A DNA stretch of 64,000 bases from JAICWP01 sp035252015. Its GTDB lineage: Bacteria; Acidobacteriota; Terriglobia; Terriglobales; Acidobacteriaceae. Below the pieces are notes generated by a model. That model searched no databases, was not told the origin of the DNA, and worked only from the letters and a program-made list of their open reading frames with translations. Made by a program: the position numbers and the translations under genes. Position 1 is the first letter of the stretch. Every line of letters begins with the position of its first letter. Positions 24,665 through 33,691 of the stretch are shown here, piece after piece. The stretch is from positions 10,395-74,394 of the forward strand of contig DATFDP010000255.1 of NCBI GenBank assembly GCA_035252015.1, read 5' to 3'.

Positions 24665-24878
24665 TCCTCCTCGGCCTGCAACTCCGGCGAATTCGCTTCA
24701 GGGGTAAGAGTACTCCTGGGAAGTGGGATGTGCCCACAGCCGAGAAAGGTTTTCAAATTTTCCATGTTTCACGGTCTTAAATGAGCGTTGCTCAGGCGCG
24801 CTTTGGCAACAAACGAACGTAAACCAACTTCCAACTTTGCAGCGTTCTTCATTTAATGTCTATTCCCGGAGGGAAGTT

Positions 24879-25415
24879 ATGGACGTGACACGAAAATGGA
24901 GTGTCGTCATACTGATTTGCAGTTTGCTGGCGGCAATGCCGCTATGCGCGCAATCTGGGCACGCCGCCCAGAACTCTAATAATGATGGCGATAAACAGTT
25001 CCTGAAGTCGGCGGCAGAATCCACCTTGGCCGCCATCGAATTTTCCAGCGCAATTAAGGATAGGACACCTACTGTGGCGGTGAGAGCTTATGCCGAAAGC
25101 GTGATTGACGACAATCACCAGATTCGCCAGACACTGCTGCATCTGGCCAGCAAGGATGGCGTGACCGTGGCGACTGAACTGAATGCCCCGGAAAGGAACA
25201 AGCGAATGCAGCTCAACAAAACCTCCCCCGTGCATCTCGACGAGCAATACGCCAGCTTGATGGTCAGCCAGGATCAAACCACGATCAGCCAATTCCAGCA
25301 GGAAGCTGCTGGTGGCTCTGATCCGTTCGTGAAGGAGTTCGCCCACAAGACTCTGACCCGGCTCCACGGCGAACTGGACCAAGCCCGCCAGATTGCCGAT
25401 GCTTCACAGCGCTGA
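24879..25415 (+). CDS. DUF4142 family exported protein
   Basis: Starting at ATG 24879, preceded by GGAGGGA, the 178-residue product has a Sec signal peptide (VVILICSLLAAMPLCAQSG) and an all-helical ferritin-like DUF4142 domain: KQFLKSAAESTLAAIEF, VRAYAESVIDDNHQIRQTL, DEQYASLMVSQDQTTISQF and FVKEFAHKTLTRLHGELDQA. Family members are periplasmic proteins of unknown activity often induced by stress. It is monocistronic, closed by a terminator at 25440-25458. Confidence 0.88.
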   Translation: MDVTRKWSVVILICSLLAAMPLCAQSGHAAQNSNNDGDKQFLKSAAESTLAAIEFSSAIKDRTPTVAVRAYAESVIDDNHQIRQTLLHLASKDGVTVATELNAPERNKRMQLNKTSPVHLDEQYASLMVSQDQTTISQFQQEAAGGSDPFVKEFAHKTLTRLHGELDQARQIADASQR

Positions 25416-25439
25416 AGCTTGGACTGTATTGATCAAATC

Positions 25440-25458
25440 CTGCCATCTGGCAGTTTTT
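25440..25458 (+). terminator. Intrinsic terminator after the DUF4142 gene
   Basis: CTGCC (25440-25444) pairs with GGCAG (25449-25453), and five T follow. It is 24 bases after the stop codon. Confidence 0.75.
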
Positions 25459-25614
25459 CCTCCATCGCGTGCGTGACTGGCGGAACGATGATGACGTGCG
25501 GTACCTGGGATTGGCCCGGTCTTAGAGACCGGCAGATAATAGCCCGCTAGTTCACTGGCGGGAAAAACGCATAAGGAACACCTCAGTGCCCTCAGGACGG
25601 CTGAAAAACACTTA

Positions 25615-26016
25615 TTAACTGGCTTCGATCACGCTCAGCACGCCCTGGCGCTCACGCGGTCCATCGAACTCCATCAGCACCACCCGCTGCCACGTACCCA
25701 GCACCAGGCTTCCCCGCTCCACCGGTAGCGCCACCGACGTTCCGATCAGGGCGGAGAGAATGTGGTCCGGAACATGAGCAGGATTGTGCGGATGGCGGTA
25801 GCGCAGCTTGGGAACCATGGCTTCAAAAGCATCCAGCATGTCCAGATCGGTGCCGGGGTCGAGGTCGCAAGTGGTCAGGGCCGCGGTCGTGTGCAGGATA
25901 GACAGATGGCAGATGCCGCTCTGCTCGGCGTAGGATTTTTTCAGAACCCGATTAACCTCGTCGGTGATGTCAACCACTTCCCGCTTGCGGTGAGTTTTCA
26001 CGAGCAGCTTGTGCAT
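25615..26016 (-). CDS. YjbQ family protein (UPF0047)
   Basis: The 133-residue protein matches YjbQ: DITDEVNRVLKKS, GICHLSILHTTAALTTCD, DLDMLDAFEAMVPKL, HNPAHVPDHILSALIGTS, LVLGTWQRVVLMEFDGPR. The conserved His and Glu/Asp residues of the trimeric cupin-like fold are retained (HTTAAL, DPGTDLD, GTWQ). Family members have weak thiamin-phosphate synthase activity in vitro, and their physiological role is unsettled. It stands alone on the minus strand. Confidence 0.92.
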   Translation of the reverse strand: MHKLLVKTHRKREVVDITDEVNRVLKKSYAEQSGICHLSILHTTAALTTCDLDPGTDLDMLDAFEAMVPKLRYRHPHNPAHVPDHILSALIGTSVALPVERGSLVLGTWQRVVLMEFDGPRERQGVLSVIEAS

Positions 26017-26120
26017 GGCCGAGGCCTCCTGATGAGAATGCCGCCGATCGTATTCGGATGTTTAAGACAGCGCCACAAGTTTAGTCTCGAAAATGAGGCC
26101 CCAGGCGCCTGGAGATCGAA

Positions 26121-26203
26121 CCCGAAGGGCGGAATAGCTTTTAGCCCAGGGCGCGAGCGCTGGGTAGCGTCCGCTAAAAAGTCCATAGCCGTATGGGCGG
26201 CAC
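26121..26203. repeat. Dispersed AGCCC hairpin repeat, copy 3
   Basis: The order CCCGAAGGGCGGAATAGC, TTTTAGCCCAGGGCGCGAGC, GCTGGGTAGCG, AAAAAGTCC, ATAGCCGTATGGGCGGCAC follows the same pattern as 20829-20917. It lies in a 340-base gap (26017-26356) that otherwise shows no gene. Confidence 0.55.
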
Positions 26204-26356
26204 CGCTCTTCCACAAAAGGTGCTCTCGGGTAGAGATGTTGCTTGCAACAGCTCACCAGCACGCCCGCGGCCATTAGATAGTTCGGGGCAGGCGGAGGAG
26301 CCACCCGGGGTGTCCCGCCTGCCTCCGAACTCGTTCGCGGTCCCAAGCGAACGAAC

Positions 26357-26585
26357 TTAATCTGCCGAGCTCGCTTCCATCCGCTCCTTGTCGGTTTTGC
26401 GTAGGCGGCTCTCCCGGCCGGGAGCTTCCGGCAGTTTGTCGTCGGGCCTCGCAAACACACATAGAGCGTCCGAAGCTTCTTCTACCTTCACCGGCGGCAC
26501 CTTAGCTGAGACTTCGCCCCCGCGAGCAGCCGAAGCCTGTTCCCAGTGCCGCCAGCAGGAATCCGGAAATCAAATTGCGCTTCAC
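26357..26585 (-). pseudogene. Frameshifted small lipoprotein-like gene
   Basis: A GTG at 26585, preceded by GGGAGA, opens a lipoprotein-type signal (KRNLISGFLLAALGTGFGC) but hits a stop after 27 codons. Removing one G from the GGGGG run just after the cysteine restores a continuous 75-residue frame that goes on GEVSAKVPPVKVEEASD and ends ERMEASSAD before TAA at 26359-26357. The coherent composition on both sides of a homopolymer suggests one real gene interrupted by a single-base insertion, or a base-call error. I do not recognise the mature protein. Confidence 0.45.
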
Positions 26586-26710
26586 AAACTTTTCTCCCAA
26601 ATAGCTCTAATCTCCAAGCTCTGCATCAGGCCCTTGAGAAATTTGCGCGAGCGCCCGTTTTGGACCCGCAACTTTTTAAAACCTTAAGTAGCTGGAAAAA
26701 AATAGGGAGC

Positions 26711-27145
26711 TTACGCGCTTAGCTGAACAGGAGGGGCCCGGCCGGTAAGGGAGGAGAAGAATGACGCCTCGAGTGCTGGGGCCGAGCATTCGCCAACTGC
26801 GTGGATAAATCTGCACCGCGGGGCTGTCATCACCGCCAGCAACAGCAGTGCCGGCACGAAGTGCAGCCAGTCAACGTCGCTCGAGGAGCTTACCGTTTGC
26901 ATGCTCCTCAGCGCTTTGCGGGCTACATCCGACGCCTCCACTGCCAGTTGAGTGGCGTGCAAGTCATCCGTCGCGGAAATTGCCGGGAATAGAACCGCCA
27001 GTGCGCAAGCCAGAGCAACGGACTGCAAGAGCAGCCCACTTCGGCCGGTGGACGCAATACGGCCCCTCTGGTGCAGCCAGAGTATGCCGGCGCTGATTGC
27101 AACCAGCAGCCATGCCAGGTTGAGCAGCACTTCCATACTTATCAC
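26711..27145 (-). CDS. Hypothetical membrane protein, 144 residues
   Basis: Two to three hydrophobic segments are visible: MEVLLNLAWLLVAISAGILW at the N-terminus, VALACALAVLFPAISATDD at about 44-62, and DWLHFVPALLLLAVMTAP at about 95-112. The FPxISxTDDLH motif after the second helix is recognisable from acidobacterial proteins of this size. The C-terminal 30 residues are hydrophilic. No function is known. The ATG at 27136 (fourth codon) is an equally good start. Confidence 0.6.
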   Translation of the reverse strand: MISMEVLLNLAWLLVAISAGILWLHQRGRIASTGRSGLLLQSVALACALAVLFPAISATDDLHATQLAVEASDVARKALRSMQTVSSSSDVDWLHFVPALLLLAVMTAPRCRFIHAVGECSAPALEASFFSSLTGRAPPVQLSA

Positions 27146-27245
27146 GGGGCCGGGGGAGCTCCGAATATTCTAGCTCAGTTGGGATTTGTAAATAGTGCCG
27201 GACGTGATCGGCCGCGGGATTGGAGCGGCCAGACGAAGCCACTGG

Positions 27246-28220
27246 TCAGGAAGGCAGCTTAGTACCAATGCCGCGCCGCCGGGCTTCGTCCACTACGCGC
27301 CGCGCTACCACCATGTCGTAGATGCCCAGGCCAAGAATAATTGCCAGCAGCCGTTCCTCATTGTTCTGTCGTCCCGGCCGCATGCCCGCTATCACGCGGC
27401 CCAGGTCTTCCGCCTCTGCCCACGTGCGAAACGTGCCCTTCTCGCGCGCCAAGGCCATAGTCGGCAGGTCGTCGGTGAAGCGGCGGTCGCAGTGGGCAAC
27501 GGCGGCAGCCGGCCAGCTGGCGTCCAAATCCACCACGGAGGCAAACACCCCGCCGCGCAACCACTCCGGCGCTATGGGCGGCGGTTCGCCGTTCACACGC
27601 GGCCACGTAGTAGTAGTCACCACCACGTCGGCGTCGCGCACCGCCTGTTCGGCTGAAGCAACAGCCTTTACTTCTAAATCGTTCGCCTTGGTTACATCTC
27701 GCCGGAAAGCTTCCACCGCCTCAGGTCGCGGAGCATAAACGAGCACGCGTTTCAGACCCGGCAAGACTTCCTTCAGCGCCGCGACATTCGAACGCGCTTG
27801 CACGCCGGCGCCCAGCACACCCACGGTTCGCGACTCGGGCCGGGCAAGGGCTCTGGCGGCCACCGCCGTCGCCGCCCCTGTGCGCGCTGCCGTGATCCAG
27901 CCGGCATCCAGGATGGCCTCAGGCAGGCCGCTTTCGGGGTCCGCCAGGATTATGAGCCCATTCAGCGACGGCAGCCCTCGCTCCTTATTTTTTGGAAAAG
28001 CCGCCACCCACTTCATTCCGCCCGCGCGCGCTGCCTCTACCCAGGCCGGCATCGCCTGCAGCAGGGTGCCGGGATAGGGATGAACGGTGTGTTTGGGCGG
28101 CATCAGCACCCGCCCGTGCGCCTTCTCCGTGAGCGCAAGTGTCACGGCCTCAATAATTTCCGGGAGAGAGGGCGCGGCTGCGGGTACCTCTTCACGCGTG
28201 AGGTAGAGAAGTTCAGGCAC
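27246..28220 (-). CDS. Ornithine cyclodeaminase / mu-crystallin family protein
   Basis: I start at GTG 28220 (PELLYLTREEV), which clears the upstream peptidase gene by 101 bases. The 324-residue protein has Lys70 in GGMKWVAAFP, NGLIILADPESGLPEAILD, the conserved RTGAATAVAARAL, the NAD(P)-binding GVLGAGVQARSN at 134-145, DADVVVTTTTWPRV and GVFASVVDLDA. Family members include ornithine cyclodeaminase, alanine dehydrogenase and ketimine reductases; the residues here do not settle which. It follows the M28 peptidase on the same strand. Confidence 0.88.
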   Translation of the reverse strand: MPELLYLTREEVPAAAPSLPEIIEAVTLALTEKAHGRVLMPPKHTVHPYPGTLLQAMPAWVEAARAGGMKWVAAFPKNKERGLPSLNGLIILADPESGLPEAILDAGWITAARTGAATAVAARALARPESRTVGVLGAGVQARSNVAALKEVLPGLKRVLVYAPRPEAVEAFRRDVTKANDLEVKAVASAEQAVRDADVVVTTTTWPRVNGEPPPIAPEWLRGGVFASVVDLDASWPAAAVAHCDRRFTDDLPTMALAREKGTFRTWAEAEDLGRVIAGMRPGRQNNEERLLAIILGLGIYDMVVARRVVDEARRRGIGTKLPS

Positions 28221-28321
28221 GGTGGAAGCCGCACAGCGGCAATGGCTCAAAAAATGGACTGTTTTCTCTACACAATTGGAGAATTGCACCAAAGATTGGT
28301 GCGTTTCATCAATCCGGCTAC

Positions 28322-30001
28322 TTATCTCCCCGCGCCCGCGCTGGTCTGCTTGCCAAACTTCTGGGCGAAGAAGTCGCCGCGGTTCCACGCCGGAGGCTGC
28401 GCCTGCTCTGCCACATCGTAGCCGATAAGGAAATTCAGCCGCGTGCACTTGGCCGCCGAATCGTAATAGAACGGCTGGTTCATATTGTCCTTGGGCGTGT
28501 GATAGAGCGTCGTCATCCACGTCTTGATAATTTTCTCCCCGTTCAGCTGGGGATCGGAACTCTGCAAACCATCCGTTACGTTCACGGCGGGAATGTCCTG
28601 GCGCACGAACGAGTACTGATCGCTGCGGATGAAGAACACTTCTTCCGGCATGGGATCGGGACTGATCTGGTAGCCCATCATTTTAGCTGCCTGCTGCACA
28701 TCTGCGTTCAGAGAGGAGTGCTCCACGCCCAAAGGCACGATGTCCTTCAGCGGATAGAGCAGCCCGGGCGCGCTGTCAATGTTGACGTTGGCCACGATGT
28801 CCTGCTTCGGCACAGTGGGGTTGTTGGCGAAGTAGTCGGAGCCCAGCAGGCCCTTCTCTTCCCCGGTGACGAAAGCGAACAGCACGGAGCGGCGCGGCGG
28901 ATGCGGCAGGCTGGTGAACGCGCGAGCCGCTTCCAGCAGAGCCGCCACTCCTGAAGCATTGTCAAAAGCTCCATGGCAGATATCGTCGCCGTCGGCAGGA
29001 GTGCAGCGCCCGAGATGGTCCACGTGCGCCGTATAAACCACGTACTGGTCACGCAGCTTGGGGTCGGAGCCGCGCAGCACGCCGAGAATGTTGGAGCTCT
29101 CGACTTCCTCATGCTTGCTGACCATGTGCTGCTTTACCGTTACCGATAGAGGAAACGCCTGCGGCTCGCTGGCCTTGGCGGTGGCGAAAACCTGGTCAAG
29201 CGTTTTGGGAGCGCCGGCAAACAGCGCCTCCGTCCCGCTCTGGCTCAGCAGTCCTGCCGCCTTGAGCTGCGGAAAGACGTCATGCGGCTTTCCCTTGTCA
29301 TCCAGCCAGCGCAGCGCTCCGGAACGGATCTGAGGAGCGATCCAGCGCCAGGGATAGCGCTGCTGGTCCTCAGGGGACAAAAAAGCCAGCATGCCCACCG
29401 CGCCGTGAGCCACGGCATTCTCGGCTTTGACAATGCCATCGGAGTAATACGCGCGCTCGGTGGAAGGAAAGCTGGCGGGTGCGCCATAGATGACAACGAC
29501 GATTTTGCCGCGCGTGTCCGCCCCGGCATAGTCATCGTAGTGGCGCTCCGGCGCGCTCACGCCATAGCCGACGAAAACGACGGGCGCGTCCATACTCACA
29601 TCGGTAAAAGACACGGCGCCAGATGTCTCGTAGTCTTCGCCTTCCTTGAGCGCCTGCTCCTTGCCATCGCGCACCACTGCCAGTGAACTCTGGTCACTCA
29701 CCAGCTTGGAGCCGCGAAACTTCACCGGCTGGAACCAGGTGCCGTTCACTCCCGCAGGCTTCAGGCCCATGGCCTCCATCTCGGAAGCCACATACTTGGC
29801 GGCAATCTGGTATCCGCGCGTGCCTGTGCCCCGGCCTTCCAGCAGGTCATCGCTTAAGAAGCGCATGTGGGCCCGAATGCCATCCGGCCGAACCTGCTTC
29901 ATGGCTTGCTCGGCGGCAGCGCGATCGGCCGGAGTGAACTGTTGAGCCGCGGCGAATGATCCGACGACGAAAGCCACTAATGCTAACAATGTAATTTTCA
30001 T
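28322..30001 (-). CDS. Exported M28 family metallopeptidase with PA domain
   Basis: The ATG at 30001 gives a 559-residue protein with a Sec signal (MKITLLALVAFVVGSFAAAQQ). A protease-associated (PA) insert occupies the middle (SFTDVSMDAPVVFVGYGV to about FAGAPKTLDQ), and the two-zinc M28 core is in VYTAHVDHLG, FDNASGVAALLEAAR, TGEEKGLLGSDYF and TLYHTPKDN. All expected metal ligands (H, D, E, D, H) and the catalytic Glu of EEKG are present. The likely activity is aminopeptidase on periplasmic or extracellular peptides. Confidence 0.92.
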   Translation of the reverse strand: MKITLLALVAFVVGSFAAAQQFTPADRAAAEQAMKQVRPDGIRAHMRFLSDDLLEGRGTGTRGYQIAAKYVASEMEAMGLKPAGVNGTWFQPVKFRGSKLVSDQSSLAVVRDGKEQALKEGEDYETSGAVSFTDVSMDAPVVFVGYGVSAPERHYDDYAGADTRGKIVVVIYGAPASFPSTERAYYSDGIVKAENAVAHGAVGMLAFLSPEDQQRYPWRWIAPQIRSGALRWLDDKGKPHDVFPQLKAAGLLSQSGTEALFAGAPKTLDQVFATAKASEPQAFPLSVTVKQHMVSKHEEVESSNILGVLRGSDPKLRDQYVVYTAHVDHLGRCTPADGDDICHGAFDNASGVAALLEAARAFTSLPHPPRRSVLFAFVTGEEKGLLGSDYFANNPTVPKQDIVANVNIDSAPGLLYPLKDIVPLGVEHSSLNADVQQAAKMMGYQISPDPMPEEVFFIRSDQYSFVRQDIPAVNVTDGLQSSDPQLNGEKIIKTWMTTLYHTPKDNMNQPFYYDSAAKCTRLNFLIGYDVAEQAQPPAWNRGDFFAQKFGKQTSAGAGR

Positions 30002-30301
30002 GATGAACGCCCGTAGAATAGGTTTTCCGCGCAGGCAGAGTATGCGGCGTTGCGAGTGCTTGTCAACCAACCCCTGTGCTCCCAGGAGGTCTTCAGCCCG
30101 CAGTGTGCGCAGGGCTGATACATAACAAAAACAAATGTTCGACCGCCGTCGCGCGGGCTCTGGGTGGAGAGCGCTTCAGCGCTGCAGTGGCTGACATTTA
30201 AGACATCCAGCGTCAGCCGCTGACGTAACCGGCAAATCAGAAACTACCGCAGGGCTAGCCCGAGAAGAGAGTGTGCTTGCTTCATTCGATCCAGCTGTCA
30301 T

Positions 30302-31768
30302 TCAACTCCGCAGCACGGCGGTTTTTTGCCGCACCTCGCGGGTAAAGTCTTCGTCGCTGAGCGACTCGAGGTTGATTTCCACGTTGGCCAGCGCGCCTTC
30401 CACGGCGGCACGAGCCAGCGCCGCCGCCACGGTCAGGTCCGAGGCCATGCGCGGGTTGGTGATGCCGCGCAGCTTGTCGATTATTCCGGCAATCTCCCGC
30501 GCGCGTTCGGCCACGCCGAGGGGAACATTGGTCGCTCCCTTGAGCGCATCCGTTACCGCGCCGTTCGGCGAATCCTTAGCCTGCTTGTAAGCCTTGACCA
30601 CGGCGTTATAGGACTCGGCATCGGCATCGATTGCGGCCTTAAGCTCTTCCCTGAGCTGCGACAGGCGCGCAATGGCCTCGCTGAGTTCGCGTTCGTACTG
30701 CAGATAATTTTTCTTGCCCCGCGACATGGCGGCCACCATGTGCGCCAGGCCGGCCGCCATGGCTCCTGCCGCCGCCGAAGCACTGCCTCCACCTGGCGTG
30801 GCCGTGGGCGCTGCCAGTTGCTCCACGAACGGCTCAACCCCGGCACGCAGGCCGCCCACTGCCATCTTGCCACCCGTGACCGCCGCCAGACGGTTTTCCA
30901 GGATGAGAGACGATTCGAAATTCTCCACCTGCAGGAACCACTCGGCGGCATCTTCGAGCGCGCGCTTGGGAATGAGGCCGACGATCTCGCTGCTGGTGGG
31001 CAACACGCCGAAGCGGGCCGCCTCGCGCTTCACGAATTCGAAAACCCGGGCGATAGGCGTCTGCTCGAAGTCGGTGAGATTCATCGAGACTTGCGCCTGG
31101 CCCCGCACCGGGAAACCGGCTGCCTTCACGTAGCGCAAGCCGCCGTTGGAGAAGCGCACCGCCTTGGCGATCTTCTTGGCTACGTTCACATCGGCGGTGT
31201 TCAGATAGATGTTGTAAGCGATAAGAAACTTGCGCGCTCCCACGACGGTTGCTCCGGCGGTGGGATGAAGCCGCGCCTCACCAAAATCGGGGCGCCGAGC
31301 GGGGTTGGTTTTCACTTCTTCCCGCAGTCCCTCAAACTGACCGCGGCGAATGTTCTCCAGGTTCTGCCGCTCGGGCGTGGCCGCCGCCGCTTCGTAGAGA
31401 TAAACGGGAATTTGATATCGCTTCCAGATTTCCTGGCCTACGCGCCGCGCAATGGCCACGCAATCTTCAATGGTCACGCCCTCAATGGGGATAAAAGGCA
31501 CAACATCGGCCGCGCCCATGCGCGGGTGGGCGCCCTGATGTTTCGTCAGGTCAATCAGCTCCGCCGCCCTGCCTACGCCGCGAATGGCTGCCTCCTGAAT
31601 GGACTCGCGGTCGCCCACCAGGGTGATCACGCAGCGGTTGTGGTCGGCGTCCATCTCGCGGTCCAGCAGATAAACGCCGGGCACCTTCATCGCGTCGATG
31701 ATGGCGTCAACTTTGGCCTTGTCTCGGCCTTCGGAAAAATTAGGAACACATTCAACCAGCGTGGACAT
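30302..31768 (-). CDS. ftcD: Glutamate formimidoyltransferase / formimidotetrahydrofolate cyclodeaminase
   Basis: With the ATG at 31768 the protein begins MSTLVECVPNFSEGRD and has 488 residues. The N-terminal two-thirds is a formiminotransferase: DADHNRCVITLVG, HQGAHPRMGAADVVPFIP, YLYEAAAATPERQNL, NLTDFEQTPI. The C-terminal third is the all-helical cyclodeaminase (TPGGGSASAAAGAMAAGLAH, MVAAMSRGKKNYLQYERE). This bifunctional enzyme takes the formimino group from histidine breakdown to folate. No other hut gene is nearby. It is followed by a 230-base gap with hairpins but no gene. Confidence 0.94.
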   Translation of the reverse strand: MSTLVECVPNFSEGRDKAKVDAIIDAMKVPGVYLLDREMDADHNRCVITLVGDRESIQEAAIRGVGRAAELIDLTKHQGAHPRMGAADVVPFIPIEGVTIEDCVAIARRVGQEIWKRYQIPVYLYEAAAATPERQNLENIRRGQFEGLREEVKTNPARRPDFGEARLHPTAGATVVGARKFLIAYNIYLNTADVNVAKKIAKAVRFSNGGLRYVKAAGFPVRGQAQVSMNLTDFEQTPIARVFEFVKREAARFGVLPTSSEIVGLIPKRALEDAAEWFLQVENFESSLILENRLAAVTGGKMAVGGLRAGVEPFVEQLAAPTATPGGGSASAAAGAMAAGLAHMVAAMSRGKKNYLQYERELSEAIARLSQLREELKAAIDADAESYNAVVKAYKQAKDSPNGAVTDALKGATNVPLGVAERAREIAGIIDKLRGITNPRMASDLTVAAALARAAVEGALANVEINLESLSDEDFTREVRQKTAVLRS

Positions 31769-31904
31769 AACGCACAAGAATAACGAGGGCGGGCACGGGG
31801 AGCAACTTTCGTGGCAAGGAAGAAGAAAGATGGATTCGTATGAGGGCACGGCTTGCCCCGGCATATCACCGGCAATGAAACGTGCCAAAGCGATTTCTTG
31901 CGAA

Positions 31905-32792
31905 TTATGCAACGCCTGTCCTACTCTTCTTGATCTTCCAAAGGAGCAGGACAACGGCTGCCGTGAGTGTCGCAGCTATCAAAACCATTTCCGTGGAGGA
32001 CAAAGCAGAATGGGTACGCCACAGTTTGGGATCCTTGCGAAAACCGGAGGGAACCTTAAACAGGCTCTCGGGTAATGCAGCATCGGAAAAATCCTCCACG
32101 ATTTGTTCCATCGTCACTATTCGGCCAGTTGTGTACCGCTCTTTTATGGTCAACTTAACAGCCCACCCAGTGGGAACCGGACCGCTATGGTTAAAGTTGG
32201 CAATTTCCGGGTACATCACGAGGGCGGTCCCGAATACGTAATAGGGGTCGCGGTGCACGTAATCCGGCGCACAATCGTTGTCGACAGGTTCATGCTCGAT
32301 GTACCAGCCCTCAAGGGTCTCCTCTTCGGCTTTTTGATCGTGTGTCTGCCGCCGGTTGGTCGTGATGAAATGCTTTGCCTCATAGCCAAAAAATGTCTGC
32401 GTCTCGCCGGTGGGAACAGTCTTGCTCTCGATCTGAACTGCTTGTGATGGATGCTTCTTTAAGTAGTTTTGCAACTGCGGTTCACTCCAGAACGTCACGA
32501 GCTTGTAGCTCCGGTATTGGCGTGACGTGGTGTCAATCAAGAACCCGGTCCGTGTTGTGCAATCGGCTATGCTGGTCACAGAAATGTCGCCGGGAGGGCC
32601 CTCTTCTTTTCGCCGCATTTCATTGTGGCGATAATAAATCCTCAAATGAATCATGGGGTTCTCCACATTGGAAGCTGCACCGGAATCGTTGATGATCGAA
32701 CGGATCTTTACGGTCATGTCGGCGGTGCACTTCAGCGCAGAGACAATGGGAACAAAGCAGACGAGCAAGAGAGTGCCGACCGTAGTTGTCAC
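31905..32792 (-). CDS. Exported/membrane protein of unknown function
   Basis: The GTG at 32792 is the only start in frame after an upstream stop. The 295-residue product has an N-terminal hydrophobic signal (TVGTLLLVCFVPIVSA), a long polar region, and a C-terminal transmembrane helix (MVLIAATLTAAVVLLLWKI) followed by a basic tail, so the body probably faces the periplasm. Features such as IHLRIYYRHNEMR, DCTTRTGFLIDTTSRQYRSY and ETQTFFGYEAKHFITTNR suggest a beta-rich domain. No family is recognised. Confidence 0.65.
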   Translation of the reverse strand: MTTTVGTLLLVCFVPIVSALKCTADMTVKIRSIINDSGAASNVENPMIHLRIYYRHNEMRRKEEGPPGDISVTSIADCTTRTGFLIDTTSRQYRSYKLVTFWSEPQLQNYLKKHPSQAVQIESKTVPTGETQTFFGYEAKHFITTNRRQTHDQKAEEETLEGWYIEHEPVDNDCAPDYVHRDPYYVFGTALVMYPEIANFNHSGPVPTGWAVKLTIKERYTTGRIVTMEQIVEDFSDAALPESLFKVPSGFRKDPKLWRTHSALSSTEMVLIAATLTAAVVLLLWKIKKSRTGVA

Positions 32793-32882
32793 GACGAAGA
32801 GGGTACGTCATTCTAATCAGGAAGGAACATGACTTTGGTCACGCATGCGATACCACACCTGTGTAATTGGCGAGGCGGCACC

Positions 32883-33443
32883 TCAATGAAAAAACCGCCC
32901 CAAGCCGACCATGACCTGGATCGTATTGATGCCTGGATTGGGCGCGCTGAGGCCGGCATTGGAGACATGAAGGTAGCGCACTGCAATCATCGGATTCCAA
33001 TGGTGCCCGAAGAATTGAACGCCGAAGGCGGCCCCAGGCGTGAAATTCACGTTGGATGTGCCGGGCGGCACCTGGTCGGTGGTGAACAATAATCCGCCGT
33101 TAATTTCCATGTAAGGCGCCCAGCGGCCGTGGCGCTCGAAGTCCCACTTCAGAACTACGGGATCAATGCCCGTGCCAAACGTGTTGTTCTGCTGGAACAC
33201 AAGCGTGGCCGGCACGGCATCCACGGCATATTCAAAACGGCCGCGCAGTGGGCCCGGGCCATGCGAATTGGTGAGCACCCAGCCATAGCGCAGGCCGAAG
33301 CTGAGAATGCCGGTGCCGGAAGTGGTGCCTGTGGTGCCGTGCCCGCCGCTGACAAAAACTCCCAGCTCGTTGTTTCCCGCCGCCGGGCGCTCCTGGGCGA
33401 AGGTAGCGAGGCACAGCAACAAGAGGGCTGCGATGGTTCTCAT
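32883..33443 (-). CDS. Lipid A 3-O-deacylase (PagL-like) / acyloxyacyl hydrolase
   Basis: Starting at ATG 33443, the 186-residue protein has a signal peptide (MRTIAALLLLCLATFAQ) and a beta-barrel pattern of alternating residues. The motif RYLHVSNAG holds the PagL-type His159 and Ser161, followed by PNPGINTIQVMVGLGRFF, which ends in a C-terminal Phe typical of outer-membrane proteins. The catalytic Glu that should follow is not obvious (Asn in PGIN). Family enzymes remove the 3-O acyl chain of lipid A. The gene is monocistronic and supports a Gram-negative envelope. Confidence 0.75.
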   Translation of the reverse strand: MRTIAALLLLCLATFAQERPAAGNNELGVFVSGGHGTTGTTSGTGILSFGLRYGWVLTNSHGPGPLRGRFEYAVDAVPATLVFQQNNTFGTGIDPVVLKWDFERHGRWAPYMEINGGLLFTTDQVPPGTSNVNFTPGAAFGVQFFGHHWNPMIAVRYLHVSNAGLSAPNPGINTIQVMVGLGRFFH

Positions 33444-33642
33444 CGGTTCGGAGTTTCGAACGGCATTCAGCACTCAGCAATCAGGGTTTATGCCGACTCG
33501 CAAAGCACAAGGTCCCTCGACTCGTGCTCCCTCGCATCCGCTCGGTCGCGCTTGCTCGGGATGACAAGTCAATAACGCTCACAGGCAATACTTGTGCAGC
33601 CACGAACAATCTCACTGTTCGCCGCACCCGCTGACTGCTCAC

Positions 33643-33669
33643 AAAAAAAGGCCGCCGGTTACGGCGGCC
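33643..33669 (-). terminator. Strong intrinsic terminator for yebC
   Basis: GGCCGCCG (33650-33657) pairs with CGGCGGCC (33662-33669) across GTTA. On the minus strand the stem is followed by seven T (A run 33643-33649). It lies 22 bases beyond the yebC stop. Confidence 0.85.
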
Positions 33670-33691
33670 CGATCTCTAAACCTGAGTTGCG

